This document shows positions 1 to 5,739 of a stretch of 5,771 nucleotides of DNA, in pieces (positions within the stretch are counted from its first letter, which is position 1; every line of letters begins with the position of its first letter). The stretch spans positions 1 to 5,771 of the forward strand of contig CAZQOV010000169.1 in assembly GCA_964595055.1 (NCBI GenBank), written 5' to 3'. Under the pieces are notes generated by a model, which saw only the letters and a program-made list of their open reading frames with translations, made no database searches and was not told where the DNA came from. The position numbers were made by a program, and so were the translations under genes. The DNA comes from CAYRTD01 sp964595055. GTDB lineage: Bacteria > Bacteroidota > Bacteroidia > Bacteroidales > GCA-2748055.

Positions 1-1178
1 TACATGGCACAGGCAAACATAAAATCCTGCCACACCAGTATGCCATGAGAATCACACAATTCATAAAAAATATCATCCGGGTAAATTCCCCCGCCCCATA
101 TCCGTAACATATTCATGTTTACACTGATAGCGTTAAAGACAAGTTCTTCATATTTTTTTGGGTTTATTTCAGAAGGGAAATACTCAAGAGGGATTACATT
201 AGCCCCACGAATATAGATATCCTGTCCGTTTATCCGGAACTGAAATGACGACCCTGCTTTATCCTCTTTTGTCAGAAGTTCAACTTTCCTGATACCAATT
301 TTTTGAGTGATGGAATCAACAATAACTCCATTTTTATACAGGGTTATTATTATTTCATACCGGTAGGGTTCTCCATATCCGTGAGGCCACCATAGTTCGG
401 GGTTTTTTATTTTTATCAATTCTTTGGAAATAATTTTCCCCGATGCGTTTACAGGAATATCCCGGATTTTCTGGTTTCCGGCCTGAATGGTGAGCTGGTA
501 ATTTGCCTGATCGAAGATTGCCAGCTCATAATTGACCTCCAGGCAGGCCTCATTATCGGAGATATTGGCCGTGTTGATGTCGAGTTTTTTAATCACTGAA
601 GTGGTATGGAAACAAAGTTTTACTTCTTTCCAGATGCCTGATGTCAGGAGACGGGGAATCCACTTCATGCCATACATATAAGATGCTTTCCGGGTAAAAG
701 GACTCAGCTTTTTTTCTGCTTCATCATGGTATACCGGAAGCTTATATGGCAATTTATTGTAATCGGTAAGGGCTGTATAATAAGGGGATTTGAATAAAAC
801 TGAGATAGAATTAATTCCCCTTTTTAAAAAGTCAGAAATTTCAAAATTCCAGGGAATGTGCATGTTATGGGTAGAAAGAATCGGAACCCCATTCAGCCGG
901 ATCTGCGCATAGGTGTCGAGGCCGTTAAAAACCAGTTCACAGGCAAGACAGGAATGGCTATCTTCATTTATTTCAAAGTCTGCACGGTATTCCCAATCCT
1001 CTTTCTCTATCCATTGAAGATCTTCTGCATTAAGACCAAAAAAAGGATCAGGGATCAGTCTGTTTTTGTAAAGATCGGTATGAATACATCCGGGTACAGA
1101 TGCAGGATGCCATTTTTCAGATCCTTTCTTCCGAAACTGCCAGTTTTCGCCGGAAAGTATGATTTCTTTTTTGGGCAT
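1..1178 (-). CDS. Beta-mannosidase-like glycoside hydrolase family 2 protein, 5' part only (runs off the left edge)
   Basis: Seen: 392 complete codons from ATG at 1178, open to the window edge. The protein follows the GH2 beta-mannosidase plan: a sugar-binding jelly-roll domain (about 1-190) with PGCIHTDLYKN (29-39), LIPDPFFGLN (41-50) and NGLDTYAQIRLNG (85-97); an Ig-like sandwich (about 195-300) with WWPHGYGEPYRY (263-274); and the start of the TIM barrel with NGQDIYIRGANVIP (317-330), NMLRIWGGGIY (356-366) and ILVWQDFMFAC (380-390). Known: the family splits terminal beta-mannose from oligosaccharides using two glutamates; both would lie beyond the edge, as full proteins have roughly 800-900 residues. 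Odd: the usual WDWGP signature reads MKWIP (171-175), GANW is GANV, and GGIYE is GGIYP, so substrate may differ. No signal peptide is seen, and a TAA four codons upstream blocks an in-frame extension. It starts 6 bases after the esterase stop, so it is cotranscribed. GH2 family is near certain; mannosidase activity is not. Confidence 0.9.
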   Translation of the reverse strand, partial: MPKKEIILSGENWQFRKKGSEKWHPASVPGCIHTDLYKNRLIPDPFFGLNAEDLQWIEKEDWEYRADFEINEDSHSCLACELVFNGLDTYAQIRLNGVPILSTHNMHIPWNFEISDFLKRGINSISVLFKSPYYTALTDYNKLPYKLPVYHDEAEKKLSPFTRKASYMYGMKWIPRLLTSGIWKEVKLCFHTTSVIKKLDINTANISDNEACLEVNYELAIFDQANYQLTIQAGNQKIRDIPVNASGKIISKELIKIKNPELWWPHGYGEPYRYEIIITLYKNGVIVDSITQKIGIRKVELLTKEDKAGSSFQFRINGQDIYIRGANVIPLEYFPSEINPKKYEELVFNAISVNMNMLRIWGGGIYPDDIFYELCDSHGILVWQDFMFACAM

Positions 1179-1184
1179 TATGAT

Positions 1185-2087
1185 TTATCTGTGAAAACTT
1201 TCACCAATAAACTCAAGTCCTTCTATTATATGGGTTCTCCAGTATGTCCAGTTATGTGCCCCGTTTCTGATCCTGAATTCGTGCTGGATATTCCTGTCCC
1301 TCATTTCCATATGCAGGGTTGAATTTCCTTTGTAAAGAAAATCATCATCCCCACAATCGATATAGAAGCGGACTTTCTCTAATTCATCTGCCGGTAATTT
1401 TCTAACCAGTTCAATAACCGAATTGTTTTTCCAATGGGCATTTATTCTTTTATTATTATCCTCGTGGACATATAAGTTTCCAAATAACCTTTGATAGCGA
1501 TCCTGACTCATGGCAGTTATTTCTTCATCGGTATAGACCGCTGCACTGAAAGCTGCGCAGGCAGCAAAAATTTCCGGGTGATGTAATGACCAGATTAAAG
1601 ATCCGTAACCGCCCATAGAAAGTCCGGCCACAGCCCGAAAATCTTTCTCCGCCCGGGTATTGTAAGTTTCATCAATGAAGGGAATGAATTCCTGGATAAT
1701 CATGTCTTCATATGGAACTTTTCCTGCGATATCATTAATATACCAGCTAACTCCTGCATCAGGCATCACAATGATCATGGGAGGTATCTTTCGTTCTGCT
1801 ATGGCGTAATCGGCACTCAGATGAACTTCCCCGAATTGAATCCAGGCAGATTCATCATCGGTGTAACCATGTAACAGGTAAACAACTGGATAATCGCGTT
1901 GAGAGTTTTGATAACCAGGAGGAAGGTAGATGGCATAGTTTATTTTTTTTTTGAGCCTTTCACTTTCCATACTCATACCCTCAAGGACAGTACCTCTTGT
2001 TGTAAAAACAACAGGATTCTGTGATTGTGAATAGATGTTTAAAGAAAGTATCCCTAATATCAGAAAAGATAAATTTTTCATTTTCAT
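1185..2087 (-). CDS. Secreted alpha/beta-hydrolase esterase, CE1 / esterase D type
   Basis: Seen: 300 residues with a signal peptide (MKMK, then a hydrophobic run to about residue 20; cleavage likely near YS-QS), so it is exported, probably to the periplasm. The mature part is one alpha/beta-hydrolase domain of the putative-esterase family (PF00756). Landmarks are PVVYLLHGYTDDESAW (67-82, oxyanion-side HG), the nucleophile elbow GLSMGGYGS with Ser157, an acidic site in DCGDDDFLY (Asp249 most likely, Asp248 possible), and GAHNWTYW with His278. The triad is therefore intact and the length normal. Known: relatives include feruloyl and acetyl-xylan esterases of CE1 and S-formylglutathione hydrolases; a secreted form beside glycosidases points to removal of acyl or feruloyl groups from a polysaccharide, though the acyl group cannot be read from sequence. 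Its ATG overlaps the stop of the SGNH gene (ATGA) and the GH2 gene follows after 6 bases. It is the only enzyme of the cluster with a fully conventional active site. Confidence 0.92.
   Translation of the reverse strand: MKMKNLSFLILGILSLNIYSQSQNPVVFTTRGTVLEGMSMESERLKKKINYAIYLPPGYQNSQRDYPVVYLLHGYTDDESAWIQFGEVHLSADYAIAERKIPPMIIVMPDAGVSWYINDIAGKVPYEDMIIQEFIPFIDETYNTRAEKDFRAVAGLSMGGYGSLIWSLHHPEIFAACAAFSAAVYTDEEITAMSQDRYQRLFGNLYVHEDNNKRINAHWKNNSVIELVRKLPADELEKVRFYIDCGDDDFLYKGNSTLHMEMRDRNIQHEFRIRNGAHNWTYWRTHIIEGLEFIGESFHR
2084..2087 (-). other. ATGA stop-start overlap (translational coupling)
   Basis: The esterase ATG (2087-2085) overlaps the TGA stop of the SGNH gene (2086-2084). Such four-base overlaps usually mean that ribosomes finishing the first gene restart on the second. 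This ties the two proteins together in one transcript and explains why no separate ribosome binding site is apparent. An in-frame ATG at 2081 is a possible alternative start that would shorten the protein by two residues. Confidence 0.85.
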
Positions 2088-3436
2088 TCGTTAAGGTAAG
2101 GTTTATGAATAATAATTTTTTTTATGGGGACAGGGTAATTGCCGAATGAGATAATCTGAAGCAGATGTTTTCCGTTTCTCAGACCCTGTACCAGCCATGC
2201 CTTTTTTCCCTGGAAGTCGGATGTAATATAGTCATTTGCATGAGTATAGGTTTCCCATTCGATCGTATATCCTGGTTGAATATCTATGCCTGTTCTGTCC
2301 CATGCTTGTTTGATAAACCAGTCTTGAGGCTGAATAACAATCTTTCCTGAGTTGGAAACAAAAGTCATTTTGTTTGTTCCTGCCCCATCAAATCCTGAAA
2401 CGGAACCATGTAAGTCAAAAGTAAAGCGATTAAGTGAATCGTCTCTGCTGGTTAATTTTAGTACCCAGTTTTCTTCCTCAAGCTCATTGTGATTTTCAAG
2501 GTGATAGATGGTTCCTGTTTCCCATGGCCAGTTTATTTTTTTGTCATGGTTGGGGCGGGAATGAAAGTATCCATCCTGAAAAGTAGAAGGAGGATATCCG
2601 TTTATAAGAATTCGGAATCGCTGATCTTCAGGAATGGAATCTTGCATAATGACTTCAACCGCATTGCCTTCAAAATAATAGTCCATTCTGTTTACATCTT
2701 CCTGAAAACGAAGGTTGAGGGTGTCGGTTAAGGAATAGGGGTTTTTATCGGGTAAGTCAACCGGCTTAAAATACCCCAGCAACAGGGTAGCCAGTAACTC
2801 ATTCCCTTTTTTATTTAACTGTTGGTTTCCTTGATTTAGCAATGAGCCCGAGGATAAATTATGTTTTTTCAGATAATCGCTCCAGGAAGTTCTTATATTG
2901 GCAAACTCGACTTTATTTTCTTCACAAAACCGCGGAATAAGATGAAAGGACATGGTATCGGACCATTGATCTTCCCCCATAAAAGGATCATTCCAGACCA
3001 GCATTTCGGTTGAGCTTCGGGACCGGATCATCCTGATGATTTTTTCATAATGAAATGCCGGTCCGTTTGCATGGAATATTACAAGATCAGGATATTCCGG
3101 GAAAATGTCAAAATTCAGGGTTTTTCTTAAGTTTTCTAAGGAAAAACCTTCAATGGATTTATTTATCAGACGAACATCAGCTGAAGGATATCGCGCTGAA
3201 AGACTATCCTCAAGGATTATTGTCCAATTTTGTTTACTAAGGGTTTCACCATAGATAATTATATTTACTATCTGAGGTTTATTAACTGTGCTGTTTGTCA
3301 GTTTATGTACTGTCCTCGACATATATTTCCCATATTCATCTTGCGTGCGGTAACACCAGGGATGATATTTCTGTCCGTAAAGCTCGATAAAAAAGAGGGC
3401 CCAGAACAGGATGATAAAATGTAGTTTTTTTTTCAA
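2084..3436 (-). CDS. Secreted SGNH/GDSL-hydrolase-like protein with C-terminal beta-sandwich; active site appears degenerate
   Basis: Seen: 450 residues. A signal peptide (MKKK plus a hydrophobic stretch, cleavage near residue 21) indicates export. Residues about 55-225 look like an SGNH fold: a strand ending IIIYGETLSKQNW (59-71), NKSIEGF (92-98), YPDLVIFHANG (115-125) and LNKKGNELLATLL (207-219). Residues about 235-450 form a second, beta-rich domain with RILINGYPPS (275-284), GSVSGFDGAG (344-353) and FVSNSGKIVIQPQDW (359-373), an arrangement I recall from two-domain bacterial polysaccharide acetylesterases. Odd: the block I serine of GDSLS is Thr65 (GETLS), and the block V D-x-x-H is G-N-Q-Q (203-206), so nucleophile, acid and base all appear replaced. 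It may be a non-catalytic binding protein or a decayed esterase. The start is TTG; no in-frame ATG lies upstream before a stop, and the next ATG (codon 39) would lose the signal peptide. It overlaps the esterase gene. Fold call is good; loss of activity is inference. Confidence 0.82.
   Translation of the reverse strand: MKKKLHFIILFWALFFIELYGQKYHPWCYRTQDEYGKYMSRTVHKLTNSTVNKPQIVNIIIYGETLSKQNWTIILEDSLSARYPSADVRLINKSIEGFSLENLRKTLNFDIFPEYPDLVIFHANGPAFHYEKIIRMIRSRSSTEMLVWNDPFMGEDQWSDTMSFHLIPRFCEENKVEFANIRTSWSDYLKKHNLSSGSLLNQGNQQLNKKGNELLATLLLGYFKPVDLPDKNPYSLTDTLNLRFQEDVNRMDYYFEGNAVEVIMQDSIPEDQRFRILINGYPPSTFQDGYFHSRPNHDKKINWPWETGTIYHLENHNELEEENWVLKLTSRDDSLNRFTFDLHGSVSGFDGAGTNKMTFVSNSGKIVIQPQDWFIKQAWDRTGIDIQPGYTIEWETYTHANDYITSDFQGKKAWLVQGLRNGKHLLQIISFGNYPVPIKKIIIHKPYLNE
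3425..3436 (-). other. TTG start codon followed by a nine-A run
   Basis: On the minus strand the SGNH gene begins TTG (3436-3434) and continues directly into nine adenines encoding Lys-Lys-Lys. The frame upstream reaches a TAG at 3451-3449 without an ATG or GTG, and starting here gives a textbook signal peptide, which decides the start. No Shine-Dalgarno sequence sits at normal distance; a GGAGG at 3467-3463 lies 26 bases upstream, too far to serve. An A-run this close to a start could help open the mRNA for initiation, and is also prone to slippage. Confidence 0.6.
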
Positions 3437-3452
3437 AATGTATGACTTCTAT

Positions 3453-3648
3453 AGGTTTGAACCTCCATGTATAACAGATTCTAACTTTCTATCCGGATTC
3501 ATTGAAGCATTCGAATCCTTTTGGGTTTTGGCCAATTTCCGGAAATTCCAAAATTGACTCATTTTTCATGTTATTCCAGAGAAGTTCCGAAATATTCGGA
3601 ATAATCGGATCAAGTTATCAAAATTTTTCTTTTGATTTCGAAAAATTT
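3453..3648. repeat. Spacer between GH78-like and SGNH genes: cluster of five short inverted repeats
   Basis: The 222-base spacer 3437-3658 holds no convincing gene but is dense in inverted repeats. From right to left: AAATTTTTC/GAAAAATTT (3621-3629 and 3640-3648); TTCCGAA/TTCGGAA with a 3-base loop (3585-3591 and 3595-3601); a perfect 14-base palindrome, AATTTCCGGAAATT (3534-3547); GGATTC/GAATCC (3495-3500 and 3513-3518), which can extend through an inner GAA/TTC; and AGGTT/AACCT around TG (3453-3464). The segment begins where the GH78 reading frame is lost. It may be a dispersed intergenic palindromic element or the scar of a deletion; which one cannot be told from a single copy. Confidence 0.5.
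3621..3648 (-). terminator. Possible weak hairpin terminator after the GH78-like gene
   Basis: Ten bases after the TGA of the GH78-like gene, the minus strand can fold a 9-bp stem of A-T pairs plus one G-C pair, with a 10-base loop. Only the end of the stem supplies T residues and no long T-run follows, so it is a poor match to a classical intrinsic terminator. It could attenuate transcription into the SGNH-esterase-GH2 genes or process the mRNA. Weak support. Confidence 0.2.
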
Positions 3649-3658
3649 CTTTCCTATT

Positions 3659-5080
3659 TCATAGAAAAGAATGAAAACCGAATATATTCTCTCCATCCTT
3701 CCCGGAAATACTTATTTTTATACCGCTAATGTTTTCCCTGCCGGGTTTAGCCGGAAAACCTTCTACCTGAATGTACCTGAAACTTCGGTAGGTAAAGGAG
3801 GGCTGCCAGGTCTCCATACCTGTACCTTTTAAAATATAGCGATCGGTAGCTATGGCAGACCTGTGAGGATCACGGCGCACTGTTCCGTCATCATGCAGTA
3901 ATTCCCCAAATTTCATGGTAATGGTATCACTGTTTTCCCCCTCAACTTTTAGACGAGCAAAGCCAAGCATATTTATTCCCATATCATAAACAAAAATCCC
4001 TGGTTTTACCTCCTTAACAGTAACCGGAATGATGATATCCCTAACTTTAGTAATAGGTTCTTTTTGAGCGGATAGCAAAAAAGTATCCTGCCGTATTTCC
4101 TTAACTTCATACCATTTAGAATCTTCAAGTCCGGGTTCATTCCATAATGGAATTTCCAAACGTGCATCGTAAGTTTCTCCCTGGTCAATGGAATTATGAA
4201 TAATGGGTGAGGGGTAGCCTCTCCAGCTTTTATCGGTGATCAGTGTCTGTTCTTTCCCGTTCTTATAAATGATGTGTATTTGAGCAATTGCTCTGAGAAT
4301 TCCTTTAGAATGAGTTTGACCATTCTTCCAGCCAGGTCCGTCCGACCACCACTTGTTTCCGAGAAGTATACCGGCAGCATTTTCTCCTTTTACAAGAAAT
4401 TCAGTAATGTCATAAGTCTGATATGGAATACCCTTTTTAAAGTCTGTCCGGCTTTGGGTGAAAATATCATTTCCAATTCTCTCACCATTAAGGTATAAAA
4501 TATACCCCCCCAGCCCTGAAATATATACTCTGGCTTGCTTTATTGGTTTTTGGACCGCAAATTCTTTTCTTAACATGATGGATCCGGGTTGCAAATGACC
4601 ATCAGGGGGTATACTCCTGCTTTCTTTTTCAGGGGCAAAGCTTATCCAGTGTGCTTTCCAGTCGTCTTTTTCCAGTAAACCGGTTTCGAAAAATGCTTCA
4701 CTGGTATTCGTGCTCTCCCTTCCATAGTTATCCTTAATAAAAACCTTCCAATAATATTTTTTCCCAGATTCCAATTTTCTTCCTTTATATGCAACAAGAT
4801 TGGTTTGACTGGATTCCTCCCATCCGGAATTCCACATATCTGCTTTGGAAAACGTCAGGAGATCCGGTTCGGAGGCTACAAGTACAAGGTATGATTGCTG
4901 GCGGGCATTATTAAGACTGTCGGATAATTTCCAGGAAAAACATGGAGCAGGAACATCAATACCCAAAGGATTTTCAGAATATTCAGTCTGCAGATCGAAT
5001 ATGTTCAATGAGGCTTCCTCCTTCCTGCATGCCTGTAAGCTAAGTATACAAGATAATAGGAATGGGATGAGTTTACTCAT
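3659..5080 (-). CDS. GH78 alpha-L-rhamnosidase-like surface lipoprotein, truncated before the catalytic domain (possible pseudogene)
   Basis: Seen: 473 residues. A lipoprotein signal ends in LQAC with Cys18, followed by RKEE, resembling the K-(D/E)2 surface-export signal of Bacteroidota lipoproteins. Then come an Fn3/Ig-like domain (about 26-137, ending FFETG); the rhamnosidase N-terminal domain (about 165-340) with YISGLGGYILYLNGERIG (186-203), QSRTDF (209-214) and LLGNKWW (239-245); and the following beta-sandwich (about 345-445) with VYDMGINMLGF (364-374), GELLHDDGT (392-400), ATDRYILKG (411-419) and FTYRSFRYIQVEGFP (429-443). Known: GH78 enzymes are usually around 900 residues, with an (alpha/alpha)6 barrel after this point that carries the catalytic acids. 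Here the protein ends 30 residues past the sandwich, and no frame of the 222-base spacer continues the barrel. It therefore should not hydrolyse rhamnosides; it is either a deletion product or a sugar-binding surface protein. ATG at 5080 fits the signal peptide. Confidence 0.85.
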   Translation of the reverse strand: MSKLIPFLLSCILSLQACRKEEASLNIFDLQTEYSENPLGIDVPAPCFSWKLSDSLNNARQQSYLVLVASEPDLLTFSKADMWNSGWEESSQTNLVAYKGRKLESGKKYYWKVFIKDNYGRESTNTSEAFFETGLLEKDDWKAHWISFAPEKESRSIPPDGHLQPGSIMLRKEFAVQKPIKQARVYISGLGGYILYLNGERIGNDIFTQSRTDFKKGIPYQTYDITEFLVKGENAAGILLGNKWWSDGPGWKNGQTHSKGILRAIAQIHIIYKNGKEQTLITDKSWRGYPSPIIHNSIDQGETYDARLEIPLWNEPGLEDSKWYEVKEIRQDTFLLSAQKEPITKVRDIIIPVTVKEVKPGIFVYDMGINMLGFARLKVEGENSDTITMKFGELLHDDGTVRRDPHRSAIATDRYILKGTGMETWQPSFTYRSFRYIQVEGFPAKPGRENISGIKISISGKDGENIFGFHSFL

Positions 5081-5092
5081 TTTATTAATGGT

Positions 5093-5138
5093 CTTTGATC
5101 GTTCAGATTCCTTTGATTAACTAAAAGTTTTATCAAAG
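5093..5138. promoter_or_regulatory. Repeated CTTTGAT motif and hairpin upstream of the GH78-like gene
   Basis: The 156-base gap 5081-5236 has no gene. Within it CTTTGAT occurs at 5093-5099 and 5111-5117, starts 18 bases apart, and inverted (ATCAAAG) at 5132-5138. The last two form a hairpin whose stem continues with AACT/AGTT (5119-5122 and 5126-5129) around an AAA loop, with one small internal loop. It lies 13-58 bases before the GH78-like ATG on the minus strand, where an operator or a 5' leader structure would be expected. No T-run follows on the minus strand, so it is not a convincing terminator for the thioesterase gene. I found no clear TTTG / TAnnTTTG Bacteroidota promoter pair in the gap. 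Confidence 0.35.
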
Positions 5139-5236
5139 CCGCCTGTGTTTATTAACGCACAATTCACCTGTATGAAAGCAGATTCGTGCAAATGTTCAGT
5201 ATAAATAATCATGAATGAATGAAGCTAAAATAATAA

Positions 5237-5632
5237 TTAAAATCCAAATGCTTTTAACCATTTTTCATCAGGAATGATCATTTTTCTGTTTTTAAGATCG
5301 AAAAGTGCTGCGGTGAAAACTGCTTTACTAAAGACTGTGCCGTTCAGATCTTTCATCACCTGATCGAAAAAAAATAGTTTTGAACCTTTCCTTCGGCTTG
5401 TCGTTTCTATGATTACTTTCTGACCAACCCTAAGCTCATTACTGAATCTTACCGTTACTTCCAGGATGACAGGTCCAGTGTTATGTTCGTTAATGCTTTC
5501 TTCTCCCAAATCACTTTTTTGAAGGATATCCCATCTGGCATCTTCGTAAAGTCGTAAATAATTGGCATTATTAACATGACCGTAATTATCGAGTAAATCT
5601 TTGGTGACAGTAAATTCGTATGAAAACGGCAT
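5237..5632 (-). CDS. Acyl-CoA thioesterase, 4HBT / YbgC-like hotdog fold
   Basis: Seen: 131 residues, the usual length of a single hotdog domain, with no signal peptide, so cytoplasmic. Near the N-terminus is the active-site signature D-x-x-GHVNNANYL (15-26), with Asp15 at the catalytic position of 4-hydroxybenzoyl-CoA thioesterase-type enzymes, followed by YEDARWDIL (29-37) on the long central helix. The strands VTVRFSNELRVGQKVII (59-75) and KLFFFDQVMKD (85-95) complete the fold. Known: these proteins hydrolyse acyl-CoA thioesters and usually form dimers or tetramers; chain-length preference cannot be read from sequence. A 156-base gap separates it from the GH78-like gene, and its function has no obvious link to glycan breakdown, so it is probably transcribed on its own. 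ATG at 5632 is the only methionine start giving a complete first strand. Confidence 0.92.
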   Translation of the reverse strand: MPFSYEFTVTKDLLDNYGHVNNANYLRLYEDARWDILQKSDLGEESINEHNTGPVILEVTVRFSNELRVGQKVIIETTSRRKGSKLFFFDQVMKDLNGTVFSKAVFTAALFDLKNRKMIIPDEKWLKAFGF

Positions 5633-5651
5633 TTTATAATTTTTTGTGTGT

Positions 5652-5700
5652 ACTAATTTGTATCATCAAATCACGAGTGTCCGGTTAAAACTAATTTGTA
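5652..5700. repeat. Two 11-base direct repeats upstream of the thioesterase gene
   Basis: ACTAATTTGTA is found at 5652-5662 and again at 5690-5700, starts 38 bases apart, in the AT-rich gap between the thioesterase start (5632) and the possible divergent start at 5740. A spacing close to whole helical turns in a shared upstream region would suit a regulator binding site, but AT-rich repeats of this size can arise by chance. No recognisable promoter hexamers are seen in the gap. Confidence 0.3.
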
Positions 5701-5739
5701 ATATTTTACTTAACGGAATATCTGTAAAATACTCAATAT

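Noticed and set aside
858..1322. Plus-strand open frame of 154 codons
   Set aside because: It runs antisense across the GH2 start and the esterase end, both of which have clear family motifs; its own translation shows no recognisable domain.
3585..3601. TTCCGAA/TTCGGAA hairpin as an intrinsic terminator
   Set aside because: The stem is compact but no T-run follows on either strand.
3437..3658. Frameshifted continuation of the GH78 catalytic domain in the spacer
   Set aside because: I translated all three minus-strand frames. None gives the expected helix-rich catalytic start or its acidic motifs, and the SGNH gene begins only 222 bases on, so a simple frameshift does not restore the domain.
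3502..3729. Plus-strand open frame of 75 codons covering most of the spacer
   Set aside because: It overlaps the tail of the GH78-like gene, has no recognisable motif, and reads through the inverted repeats, so it is more likely a by-product of AT-rich palindromic sequence than a gene.
4845..5120. Plus-strand open frame of 91 codons
   Set aside because: It is antisense to the signal peptide and Fn3-like region of the GH78-like protein and has no domain of its own.
5205..5224. Short ATGA/ATGAATGAATGA tandem stretch
   Set aside because: Only about three imperfect units of four bases; ordinary low-complexity sequence.
5639..5700. Bacteroidota promoter (TTTG and TAnnTTTG) for the thioesterase gene
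   Set aside because: TTTG occurs, but no TAnnTTTG box lies at the right distance on the minus strand; near matches miss key positions.
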